DNA from: Prolixibacteraceae bacterium
Lineage (GTDB): Bacteria; Bacteroidota; Bacteroidia; Bacteroidales; Prolixibacteraceae
Direction: 5' to 3'
Assembly (NCBI GenBank): GCA_017998095.1
Contig: JAGODU010000140.1
Location: 1 to 10,159, forward strand
DNA: 10,159 nt
Within the stretch, counting starts at the first letter, position 1. Each line of letters begins with the position of its first letter. The notes below the pieces were generated by a model, which saw only the letters and a list, made by a program, of their open reading frames with translations, did no database searches and was not told the DNA's origin. Made by a program: the position numbers and the translations under genes. Shown one piece after another: positions 1 through 7,043 of this stretch.

Positions 1-1
1 T

Positions 2-694
2 ATCAACATATTATCAAATCCATTTAATCAGGAATATTTTTTCTTATCGGGAGTTTATTCAGTTAATCAGCAGGAAGTCGACGACATGTATGCTTTGATT
101 TCAATAGAAAAGGCTAGGGAATTGCTTGAAATGGGGAATAACGTTACAGCAATTGAGATGAAGTTAAAAGAAGGCACTGATATTAAAAAATTTCAGAAAG
201 GGACTCAAAAATTGCTGGGCGATAAATATAAGGTTTTGAACAGGTATCAGCAACATGAAGATTATTACAAGGTTACTGAAAGTGAAAGGTTCTTTATATT
301 TCTGATATTAACCTTTATACTGATAATAGCATCTTTTAACCTTGTAAGTTCTATTGCAATGTTGATTATAGACAAAAAGAAGGATATTAATATATTGATT
401 GGTTTGGGATTAACAAAGAAAGAGCTGGGCAGAATTTTCTTGTACGAAGGTATTTTGGTATCTTTTGTTGGAGCAATAACCGGGATTATTGCCGGAGTAC
501 TTTTATGTTTAGGTCAGATACATTTTGGATGGTTAAAATTTCCCGGATCATTTTCAGTAGAAAATTACCCTGTTGATATTCGTTTCGGAAACCTCGTTTT
601 AATATTTATAACAGTAATAATTATTGGAGCGGTAGCATCATGGTTACCTGTCAAGTTTTTGCCTCAAAGATTTTTTCAATTGAGAGAAGATTAA
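2..694 (+). CDS. FtsX-like/LolC-LolE-type ABC transporter permease, C-terminal part (5' end outside window)
   Basis: This is the C-terminal 230 codons of a permease. The frame is open from the first base, and the segment before the ATG at 86 reads as ordinary protein of this family (SGVYSVNQQEVDD leading into MYALIS), so that ATG is internal rather than the start. Counting from the ATG at 86, hydrophobic segments lie at about residues 68-93, 118-141 and 168-187, after a soluble periplasmic part. The stretch FNLVSSIAMLIIDKKKDI followed by LGLTKKELGRIFLYEG matches the cytoplasmic coupling region of LolC/LolE-type FtsX-domain permeases. In that family the permease works with a LolD-like ATPase to extract lipoproteins or move other substrates out of the inner membrane. 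The ATPase is not in the window and the substrate cannot be read from sequence. The gene ends TAA two bases before the convergent kinase gene. Confidence 0.85.
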   Translation: MNILSNPFNQEYFFLSGVYSVNQQEVDDMYALISIEKARELLEMGNNVTAIEMKLKEGTDIKKFQKGTQKLLGDKYKVLNRYQQHEDYYKVTESERFFIFLILTFILIIASFNLVSSIAMLIIDKKKDINILIGLGLTKKELGRIFLYEGILVSFVGAITGIIAGVLLCLGQIHFGWLKFPGSFSVENYPVDIRFGNLVLIFITVIIIGAVASWLPVKFLPQRFFQLRED

Positions 695-696
695 TA

Positions 697-3600
697 TTAC
701 CTGCATTTTTCAAGAGAAAACCAGAATGTTGTTCCCTTTCCTAGCTGGCTTTCAACGTGAATCTTTGAACCGTTTAATTTAAGGAATTCATTGCATATAA
801 CTAATCCTAAACCAGTACCGCTTTCTCCTGATGTGCCATATTTAGAAGAAATGTTTTCAATTTTAAAGAGATTTGCAACTTCGCTTTCTTTCATTCCTAT
901 TCCAGTATCAATTATTTTAAAAATAATATCATGACCCTTTGATTCAACCTTAACCTCTACTGTACCTCCGGAATTGGTAAATTTAATAGCATTAGTAACA
1001 AGATTTCTTAGTACTGTTTGAATTGTATTCTTATCGGCATTGACTTTTAGCTTAGTATCAAATGGAAGAAGAAGATTGATGTTCTTATTGTTAGCAAGCT
1101 CATCGCAAACAGTTTCAACGTTGATAAGTAAATCATCGACAGGAATAGGTTTCTTTTTAATAGTAATTCTGTTAGTTTGGGTTTGAGCCCAAATTAGCAG
1201 GTTGTTTAGCAATTCAAGTGTATTTGAAGATGATTTATGAAGTGAGTTGAGATAAAGTTTTATTTTATCATCAGAGGAAGTGTCATATTGCATAAGAATA
1301 ACCTCTATAAGCTGGTCAATTGATGTAACCGGGTTACGGAGGTCGTGACTTATAATTGAGAAGAATTTATTTTTGGTTTCATTGGCAAGCTCCAGGTCTT
1401 GTTTTTGTTTTTCGATATGCTCTTTTTGCTTTTCAATTTCTGAAGTTCTTTCATGAACTTTTTGTTCAAGCAGTAATTTTGCTTTAAACAAATTTTTGTA
1501 TTTGTTCCTGAAATATATAAGAATTAATGCTGCAACCAATAGCAACATTGAAATTCTGAAAATCCATGTTTGCCAAAAAGCAGGATGCATATATATTTTA
1601 ATATCGGTACTTTTTTCAGAGACAAGACCGTCTCTGTTACATGATTTTACACTGAATGTATATTCACCTGGGAAAAGGTTGGTGTACTGTACAAAGTTAT
1701 TAGAATAGTCGGCTACTCTCCAATCGTTATCAAAGCCTGATAATTTGAAATAATATTTATTCAGGGAGGAAGGATTAAAATCCATTGAAGAGAAATAGAG
1801 AGTAATGATTCTGTCTTTCCTTTTTAAATGTACTTCTTCAGCTATATCAATAGATTCAGAAATGTTTTTAATGTTGGGTTTTGAAATTGACTTACCTGAA
1901 ATATTGAGGCCAGTAATAATTGTTTTTTTAACCAAAGTATCAATTATCAGATTATCAGTGTTAGCATAATTGACACCTTCAACTCCTCCGGTATATATCA
2001 ATCGTGAAGCTTTATCCCATAACAAAGCTCCTTTATTGAACTGGTTGTTTTTTAATCCGTTGTGGCGATAGAAGTTTTGGACATTTCCGGTTTCTCTTTC
2101 AATGAAGGAAATACCAGTAATCGATGCGATCCAGATGTTTCCTGAATCATCAGTAACAGCTCCCTGAATTACGTTATTAGATAGTAAATCAGGGGGTACA
2201 ATTTTTGTTATTTTCTCTTGTGACGGTATAAAAAGAAAAATGCCCGATCCATCTGTTGAAATTAGAAGTGAATCAGGATTTTCAACGTAAATATCCAATA
2301 TTCTTTCTTTTGGAAAATCAGGGAATGATTCACTATTACTATATATTTTCTTTGAATCGTTATTTATATTGAATTTTATTAAGCCAATACCTATATCAGC
2401 AACCCACAATATTGAATCACAAAGTTCAAGGTCGAAAACACTATTTCTGAACTGATCTTTTTCATCGAAATTAATAGATGAATAAGTCAGATTTTTTTTA
2501 TCTATTTTTTTTATTCCGCCACCCCAGGAGCCACCCCACAAGAAATTATCATCCTGAGCAATAGCAAAAATAGCATGACTCCAGTCATCATTTCTGTTTA
2601 TGACTTTGGTGAATTTTTTAGTTTCAGGATTAAAACGGCTTATAAAACCACCATCGGTTCCAATCCATATAATACCATCCGGGCTCATTTCAAGTGTAAG
2701 TATTGAATTACTGCCAAGTTCCGGATTGTTTTTCACGTTATAATTTTCAGTGTTACCTGTTTTAAGGTTATATTGCCATAGACCCTGACCTCTGGTTCCA
2801 ATCCATAAATTATTATTATCTTTTATTAAAGAAAATGTATTTATTTCTATTGGTAAAGGTGAATCAGGGTTTTGAATTTTTAAATTTTTGAACATTTTTT
2901 CCTTAAGGGATAGCATGTAGAGGCCATTATCAATAGTACCTATCCATAAGTAATTATATTTATCGATAAACATAAGGTTAATGGCATTGGAACCAAGGCT
3001 GTTCGGGTAAAACTTATTTCTTTTATACAGGGATTTCTCGCCGGTGTTAATATCAATCTTATATAATCCATCTTGCCAGGTACTTACCCAGATATTTTCG
3101 TTTTCATCAATTACGATATCAGTAAGCAGGTTGTTATTAAAAAAAGATGGATCCTTTAATAGTTTAATCTGGGAATCATATTTTGGATTTAGTTTGTATA
3201 GATTACCAGTCCAGGTTACGAATAAAATAGTCCCGTTTTTTTGTTGGGCAATACCTTTAATTGAACCAATTTCAGAAAATTTTTCCTGTTCTTTAAAAAG
3301 GCTCAAGTATTTAATTTCTTCGGTTTCAGTATTGATGCGGAATACTTCACCCTGATTTAACCCGACCCATATATAGCCTTCCTTATCGCAAAGCATTTTA
3401 GTCACGTTGGAATTTATCCTTTTATAAGGGTCAGCTTCAGAAATGTTGAATCGTTTGAAAAGACCTGTTTTTTTATTGTATTTGCTAACTCCTTCTCCGA
3501 TAGTGCCAATCCATATATTTCCTGATTTATCTTCGGTGATAGCAGAAATATTCAATCCTTCGTTATTCAATCCTGATAGTTTGATTCGGACAAAGCTGTT

Positions 3601-3936
3601 GGTTTTTCTGTCATACTTATTCAGACCGCCACCTATGGTTCCAATCCATAATTCATCATCAGAGTCTACATACAGAGAGTAGATGAAATTTCCGGATATA
3701 GAAGTAGAATCCTCAGGATTATTAGTGTAGTTAACAGTGTTGTATCCGTCAAGACGGTTTAAGCCATAGTTAGTTCCAATCCATATATATCCAAGTTGGT
3801 CTCGGGCAATTGCTTCTACAGTATTATGAAATAGCTTACCGTTACTTGTATTGAAACAAATAAAATCTTCATCAGTATTCTCCCCAAAAGCACCGTAAAA
3901 GATAAATAGCAATATTAAAAAGACGAAATTCTTCAT
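697..3936 (-). CDS. Periplasmic two-component-regulator-propeller sensor histidine kinase (HTCS-like, lacking receiver and AraC domains)
   Basis: A 1079-residue inner-membrane sensor kinase. In order: signal peptide (1-18); a long periplasmic beta-propeller region to about 660 with repeated IWIGT/LWIGT-type blade motifs (near 51, 96, 141, 189, 282, 330, 377, 423, 466, 510, 601); a Y_Y_Y-type domain about 700-782 (NKYYFKLSGFDNDW); a transmembrane helix about 791-809; a coiled-coil linker 820-855; and a HisKA domain with phospho-acceptor His864 in ISHDLRNPV. The HATPase domain has an N box (Asn982 in NAIKFT), DTGIGM (Asp1010) and GTGLGL (1040-1045). The kinase core looks intact. In Bacteroidota HTCS proteins this architecture senses oligosaccharides and continues into a receiver and an AraC-type HTH, usually totalling 1300-1400 residues. 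Here a TAA follows the ATPase domain directly, so a separate response regulator must exist. Ligand unknown; link to the lyase/GH2 genes is inferred only. Confidence 0.92.
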   Translation of the reverse strand: MKNFVFLILLFIFYGAFGENTDEDFICFNTSNGKLFHNTVEAIARDQLGYIWIGTNYGLNRLDGYNTVNYTNNPEDSTSISGNFIYSLYVDSDDELWIGTIGGGLNKYDRKTNSFVRIKLSGLNNEGLNISAITEDKSGNIWIGTIGEGVSKYNKKTGLFKRFNISEADPYKRINSNVTKMLCDKEGYIWVGLNQGEVFRINTETEEIKYLSLFKEQEKFSEIGSIKGIAQQKNGTILFVTWTGNLYKLNPKYDSQIKLLKDPSFFNNNLLTDIVIDENENIWVSTWQDGLYKIDINTGEKSLYKRNKFYPNSLGSNAINLMFIDKYNYLWIGTIDNGLYMLSLKEKMFKNLKIQNPDSPLPIEINTFSLIKDNNNLWIGTRGQGLWQYNLKTGNTENYNVKNNPELGSNSILTLEMSPDGIIWIGTDGGFISRFNPETKKFTKVINRNDDWSHAIFAIAQDDNFLWGGSWGGGIKKIDKKNLTYSSINFDEKDQFRNSVFDLELCDSILWVADIGIGLIKFNINNDSKKIYSNSESFPDFPKERILDIYVENPDSLLISTDGSGIFLFIPSQEKITKIVPPDLLSNNVIQGAVTDDSGNIWIASITGISFIERETGNVQNFYRHNGLKNNQFNKGALLWDKASRLIYTGGVEGVNYANTDNLIIDTLVKKTIITGLNISGKSISKPNIKNISESIDIAEEVHLKRKDRIITLYFSSMDFNPSSLNKYYFKLSGFDNDWRVADYSNNFVQYTNLFPGEYTFSVKSCNRDGLVSEKSTDIKIYMHPAFWQTWIFRISMLLLVAALILIYFRNKYKNLFKAKLLLEQKVHERTSEIEKQKEHIEKQKQDLELANETKNKFFSIISHDLRNPVTSIDQLIEVILMQYDTSSDDKIKLYLNSLHKSSSNTLELLNNLLIWAQTQTNRITIKKKPIPVDDLLINVETVCDELANNKNINLLLPFDTKLKVNADKNTIQTVLRNLVTNAIKFTNSGGTVEVKVESKGHDIIFKIIDTGIGMKESEVANLFKIENISSKYGTSGESGTGLGLVICNEFLKLNGSKIHVESQLGKGTTFWFSLEKCR

Positions 3937-4005
3937 CTTTTATATCGTTATATAATTAAATGATAAGACAAATTAAGGAAATTATTTGATATGAAGTAAG
4001 GTTAA

Positions 4006-4025
4006 CGATAATATTTATGTTATCG
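4006..4025. repeat. Short inverted repeat upstream of kinase gene
   Basis: CGATAA (4006-4011) and TTATCG (4020-4025) form perfect 6-bp arms around an 8-nt spacer, about 70 bp upstream of the kinase start. It could be an operator half-site pair, but 6-bp arms in AT-rich DNA arise often by chance. Confidence 0.25.
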
Positions 4026-4317
4026 CAATTTGAGTTGGTTTTAAGAAAGAAATCAGATAATAAAATATTATTATTTAACTTTTAGTATTAATCTTAATGA
4101 TCCAAGTATTGTTTTAGATTTTATAAATAAAAGTCATAGTAGTTATTTTTTACAAATTGGAGACATTTCTTAGGAAGATTTATATTACGTTGATTTTCTA
4201 TAGAATTTAAATCTGGTAATAATTAACCTCTTTACTGAAATTGATCTAAGAGTCTTTGTTTACTGAAGAAAGCCTGGAAATGATTAAAGAGAGTGAATGA
4301 TGACAAAGAAAATAAAT

Positions 4318-4347
4318 AAAAAAGGCTGTTAATTTTTTAACAGCCTT
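4318..4347 (-). terminator. Rho-independent terminator of the beta-barrel gene
   Basis: Perfect 11-bp inverted repeat AAGGCTGTTAA (4322-4332) and TTAACAGCCTT (4337-4347) with a 4-nt loop. Read on the minus strand, the stem is followed by a T-rich tail (TTTTTTATTTATT including the stem end). It starts 8 bp after the TGA of the beta-barrel gene, so that gene is probably transcribed without read-through into the kinase gene downstream on the same strand. Confidence 0.88.
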
Positions 4348-4354
4348 ATGTTTT

Positions 4355-5377
4355 TCAGAAGGTAAAAGTAACACCAACCGTAAAAGGTGTAGTATCAGGT
4401 CCTAATCCTGATTTGAACAGCTTGGTGTTGTAATAGGTGGCATATAATCCAAAGCTTTCAAATCCTACCCTGGCAGTATAGCCCCAGCGAACAGGCGATA
4501 GATTGTGGTCGCCTTTATCTTTTCGTTTTTCTTCACCGATCTGTGTTTTTGTGTATTCGTTTATTTTTACTCCTCCGATTACTCCGGCAGTTATAAATAA
4601 TCTGTCCTCGTCCCATTGTCCGGGTATTTGAAATTCAACAAGCAAAGGAGCAGTGATGAAGACCGTAGAGAGTTTACTTAATCTGAAATCACCCTCTGGC
4701 AGAGGGCTTGGTTGTATAACTCCATTTTCGTCCTTAATGATTGTTGCCCTGTTTTTAAATTTGTAGTCGTTAAAATTGACACCTAATCCGGTTACTAAAC
4801 CAAAGTAAGAAGAGAAGCCGAAGCTATATTCAAATAAGTTGATATTTACTTCGAATGATTTTTCAGGGCTGGTCTCCATGAAGCTGACAGTACCTTCGGG
4901 ATATAAAGAATAGTTTGTGTTAAGCAGTTGGTTTCCACCAAAGTCAATACCCATCCAATGGCCGTCAAATCTTTTACGACTACCATAATGCTTTCTGTCG
5001 TATTGTTCTCTTTCTTTTCTTTCCCATCTGCTTTCAAATTCATCTATCCGTTCAACGTCGATGTGGGTTTTGTCTTCATCAGTTGTGATCTCAATTGCAT
5101 GTTTTCCAATTCTGATATGTACAGTATCCTTTTCACTTGTTTTAGTAGAATCCTTATACTGAACATCTTCTTCAGTTTCTTCTATCTCCTCTGTTTCGGT
5201 AACTGCTTCTGTAGAATCAGTGGCTGAAATAATTGAGTCGATTTTTACAATTTGCTGATCGTTGACTAATGATAAAGAGTCGTTCTCCGCAACCTGAACC
5301 GATTCTTCATTTGTTTGAGCAAAACCCGACACCGACAAAAGAACGGTAATAATAATTAGTGATATAAAATTTTTCAT
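4355..5377 (-). CDS. Outer-membrane beta-barrel (porin-family/PorT-like) protein, predicted ECF-sigma regulon member
   Basis: A 340-residue exported protein. Residues 1-20 are a signal peptide ending GFA with Q21 following. Residues 21-82 are a Ser/Thr/Glu-rich low-complexity segment (Glu/Thr run at 58-71). Residues 85-135 are charged (TVHIRIGKHAIEITTDEDK, then a Lys/Arg/Glu-rich stretch). From FDGHWMGIDFGGNQLL (137-152) to the C-terminus, alternating amphipathic strands end in VGVTFTF, as expected for an outer-membrane barrel of the OMP_b-brl type. Bacteroidota proteins of this build often neighbour ECF sigma genes, and here the gene carries the same promoter type as the sigma gene at 7044-7535. 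Its leader would be about 30 nt. It ends with TGA and a strong terminator. Transport or sensing function is unknown; the long periplasmic N-terminal segment could contact the anti-sigma protein, which is speculation. Confidence 0.85.
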   Translation of the reverse strand: MKNFISLIIITVLLSVSGFAQTNEESVQVAENDSLSLVNDQQIVKIDSIISATDSTEAVTETEEIEETEEDVQYKDSTKTSEKDTVHIRIGKHAIEITTDEDKTHIDVERIDEFESRWERKEREQYDRKHYGSRKRFDGHWMGIDFGGNQLLNTNYSLYPEGTVSFMETSPEKSFEVNINLFEYSFGFSSYFGLVTGLGVNFNDYKFKNRATIIKDENGVIQPSPLPEGDFRLSKLSTVFITAPLLVEFQIPGQWDEDRLFITAGVIGGVKINEYTKTQIGEEKRKDKGDHNLSPVRWGYTARVGFESFGLYATYYNTKLFKSGLGPDTTPFTVGVTFTF

Positions 5378-5413
5378 AGCTATTAATGTTGAGTAATTTT
5401 GATTTTATGTACC

Positions 5414-5443
5414 TGAGACGATTTCATGTTATAAAAAGTTACT
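5414..5443 (-). promoter_or_regulatory. ECF-type promoter of the beta-barrel gene
   Basis: Read on the minus strand: -35-like AGTAACTTTTT (AGTAAC is the complement of 5438-5443) and -10-like CGTCTCA (complement of 5414-5420). Exactly 17 nt separate GTAAC from CGTC. The same pair at the same spacing precedes the sigma gene. The form resembles group-IV sigma promoters (AAC-containing -35, CGTC/GTCTNA -10). Predicted transcription start is near 5407, giving about a 30-nt leader. Confidence 0.72.
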
Positions 5444-5483
5444 CGGTTTTTATAATTTTATCATTTAAGAAAAATATTCAACA

Positions 5484-6023
5484 ATGACCCGTGAAGAAGT
5501 ATTAACCTTGCTTGAGGCTGTTTACTCAAAAGCCGACTATGATTACCTTTTTTTAAAGGCTGAAAAAGAAATTGATTTTTTCAATCTTATCTGGGATATT
5601 TCAAAAGAACGTCCTTTCAATAAATCATGGAGGTTATTGTGGATACTTGATCATGCTACAAGAAAGAAGAATGATTTTATAATTCCAATACTGGATGATC
5701 TGTATCGTTTAGTATTATCAACTGATAACGAAAGTTATATAAGGCAATCAATGTTGCTCATTTTAAGGTGTCCTTTAAAAGATGACTATATTTCTGAGTT
5801 ATTGGAAAAGTCTATAGTATGGATGAATGATCCAAGGGGTAAGGTTTCGACTCAGGCACTGGGACTTGAATTTTTTTATCAGGTTTGCAGAATGTATCCT
5901 GAAATGAGTCCCGAGTTGATATCCAATATAGATGATTTGCTTGAACGGAGACCATCTTCAGGAATGAAGATTAGATTAAGGAAAATAAAGGCAGAGCTGG
6001 AGGAAATATTTACAGGATATTAA
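5484..6023 (+). CDS. Small alpha-helical HEAT-like repeat protein of unknown function
   Basis: I do not recognise a named family. The 179-residue product has no signal peptide or membrane segment, so it is probably cytoplasmic, and it appears almost wholly helical. Repeated amphipathic helices of HEAT/ARM character can be seen: SWRLLWILDHA (48-58), YIRQSMLLILRC (85-96) and STQALGLEFFYQVCRMYP (122-139). The C-terminus is basic and acidic by turns (MKIRLRKIKAELEEIF). The start ATG at 5484 is the first in frame and has no obvious Shine-Dalgarno, as is usual in this phylum. The gene is divergent from the beta-barrel gene (106 bp apart, sharing its promoter region) and convergent with the anti-sigma gene, with only two bases between the stop codons. 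HEAT-like scaffolds usually mediate protein-protein contacts. A role in the neighbouring sigma circuit is possible but rests on position only. Confidence 0.8.
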   Translation: MTREEVLTLLEAVYSKADYDYLFLKAEKEIDFFNLIWDISKERPFNKSWRLLWILDHATRKKNDFIIPILDDLYRLVLSTDNESYIRQSMLLILRCPLKDDYISELLEKSIVWMNDPRGKVSTQALGLEFFYQVCRMYPEMSPELISNIDDLLERRPSSGMKIRLRKIKAELEEIFTGY

Positions 6024-6025
6024 GA

Positions 6026-7042
6026 TTATCTGTTTGTCAATGGAATTGAGAAAGCAAATAATCTACTTTGATATTCAATAGATTTAACTTCACCGCTAAT
6101 GTTTGTGGTATATTTAAACCTTTCTTCAGAAGCATCTTTAATTGATTCAAGGGCAGAATTTCTTATTTTATTTAAATTTTCCCTGCTTGCAAATTCATTT
6201 AATTTTTGTGCAATAAACTCTCCGATAGTAAGGTATTTAATTTTTTCATTTTCAGATGGATTATTGCTTACAGAAATTAATTCAAAATCTTGCTTTTTGT
6301 TATCGGAATAAACCAGGATATTTTCAAGGGGTGTCATTCTGGAAATTTTTAATTCTGTCAGGGAGTCTTTTGCCGGTTCAAAATATATTATATCTTCAAC
6401 TTCTGTTTTAATTTGCCGGCTAGTAATAGCAGGTTTATATTTATTTATTTTCACAACAGGGATTTTAGGACTTTCAAAAAGGGCGTCATCAATATTGGTT
6501 TTAACATCATTACTTGTTGTAAAAGATTCATTTATCTCAGCAACAATCACTTCTTTGGGTTTTTCATCATATTTGGAAAAGATAGCGAACATCACTATTA
6601 AAATTGCTGCAACATTCCACCATTTAAGAATAAAAGGATTTTCAGTCTTTAAAAGTTTGTTTTTTGATTTATAAATTATGGAATGGTCAGGAATTAAAAT
6701 TGAAGATTTATAAAGGGTTAATTCTTTTTTTAATCGGGGCTTATTTTTTATGCTTATAAGAAATTCCTTTTTTTCATCAGGATTTAGGTCTCCTTCAATA
6801 AATCTGATACATTGCTCTTCCGAAACATCGGGCATATCAATATCTTCTTTGAACAATGATTGTCCTTCATATTTAATTATTTCATTATCTGTAATTCTTA
6901 TTTTATCCAGACCTTTAAGTTCTTCAGCAAGGTCATTATTCTTCCTTAGGAAATCAATTAATTCATCGATTTCCAAGGGAGTAAGATTACCATCGAGATA
7001 ATCTATAAAGAATGATTCATAATTATTGCGGTTGATTTTCAT
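6026..7042 (-). CDS. Membrane-anchored anti-sigma factor-like protein, single-pass
   Basis: 338 residues. The cytoplasmic N-terminus (1-137) contains two related modules: FIDYLDGNLTPLEIDELIDF (12-31) continuing to EEL at 42, and CIRFIEGDLNPDEKKEFLI (78-96) continuing to KEL at 108. The pattern Y/FhDGxLxxxE is typical of the N-terminal sigma-binding region of anti-sigma factors, but the HxxxCxxC zinc ligands are absent (Cys78 is the only cysteine in the protein). A transmembrane helix follows at about 138-156, preceded by KWW. The periplasmic C-terminal part (160-338) shows no FecR-like domain I can recognise. The ATG lies one base after the TGA of the sigma gene, so the two are co-transcribed and probably translationally coupled. 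Expected role: hold the ECF sigma at the membrane until an envelope signal releases it. Function is inferred from context and N-terminal motifs. Confidence 0.8.
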   Translation of the reverse strand: MKINRNNYESFFIDYLDGNLTPLEIDELIDFLRKNNDLAEELKGLDKIRITDNEIIKYEGQSLFKEDIDMPDVSEEQCIRFIEGDLNPDEKKEFLISIKNKPRLKKELTLYKSSILIPDHSIIYKSKNKLLKTENPFILKWWNVAAILIVMFAIFSKYDEKPKEVIVAEINESFTTSNDVKTNIDDALFESPKIPVVKINKYKPAITSRQIKTEVEDIIYFEPAKDSLTELKISRMTPLENILVYSDNKKQDFELISVSNNPSENEKIKYLTIGEFIAQKLNEFASRENLNKIRNSALESIKDASEERFKYTTNISGEVKSIEYQSRLFAFSIPLTNR

Positions 7043-7043
7043 T

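Larger units (their letters stand above)
3937..4354. other. Intergenic region between the kinase and beta-barrel genes
   Basis: About 418 bp, very AT-rich. I found no convincing coding frame, tRNA or mobile-element remnant. It holds the terminator of the beta-barrel gene at its right end (4318-4347) and should contain the promoter of the kinase gene at its left end. A short inverted repeat lies at 4006-4025. I could not identify a clear Bacteroidota housekeeping promoter: a TTAATTTG element (complement of 3969-3976) is one base off the usual -7 motif but has no TTTG at the right distance upstream. No copy of the ECF-type promoter described for the beta-barrel gene is present here. Confidence 0.6.

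Noticed and set aside
1314..1339. GTAAC ... CGTGAC resembling the ECF promoter, with a near-palindrome GTAACCGGGTTAC
   Set aside because: Spacing is 14 nt, the -10 box does not match, and it encodes the conserved kinase segment RNPVTS.
1617..1636. Perfect 7-bp inverted repeat CAGAGAC / GTCTCTG with 6-nt loop inside the kinase gene
   Set aside because: It lies within coding sequence (SCNRDGLVSEKS), and on neither strand is the stem followed by a T-run, so it is not an intrinsic terminator.
1496..3682. Plus-strand open frames inside the kinase gene (1496-1708, 3044-3355, 3443-3682)
   Set aside because: They are antisense shadows of the propeller and Y_Y_Y coding sequence, with no protein-like motifs of their own.
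2650..3790. Recurring plus-strand words such as CCAATCCATA within the kinase gene, resembling a DNA repeat array
   Set aside because: They are the reverse complement of the codons for the repeated propeller motif IWIGT, irregularly spaced and degenerate; not CRISPR or a mobile repeat.
3969..3976. TTAATTTG (minus strand) as a housekeeping -7 element for the kinase gene
   Set aside because: One mismatch to TAnnTTTG and no TTTG about 20 nt further upstream; not enough to call a promoter.
4846..5227. Extra open frames overlapping the beta-barrel gene on both strands
   Set aside because: They overlap a well-supported gene, have no recognisable composition and no upstream signals.
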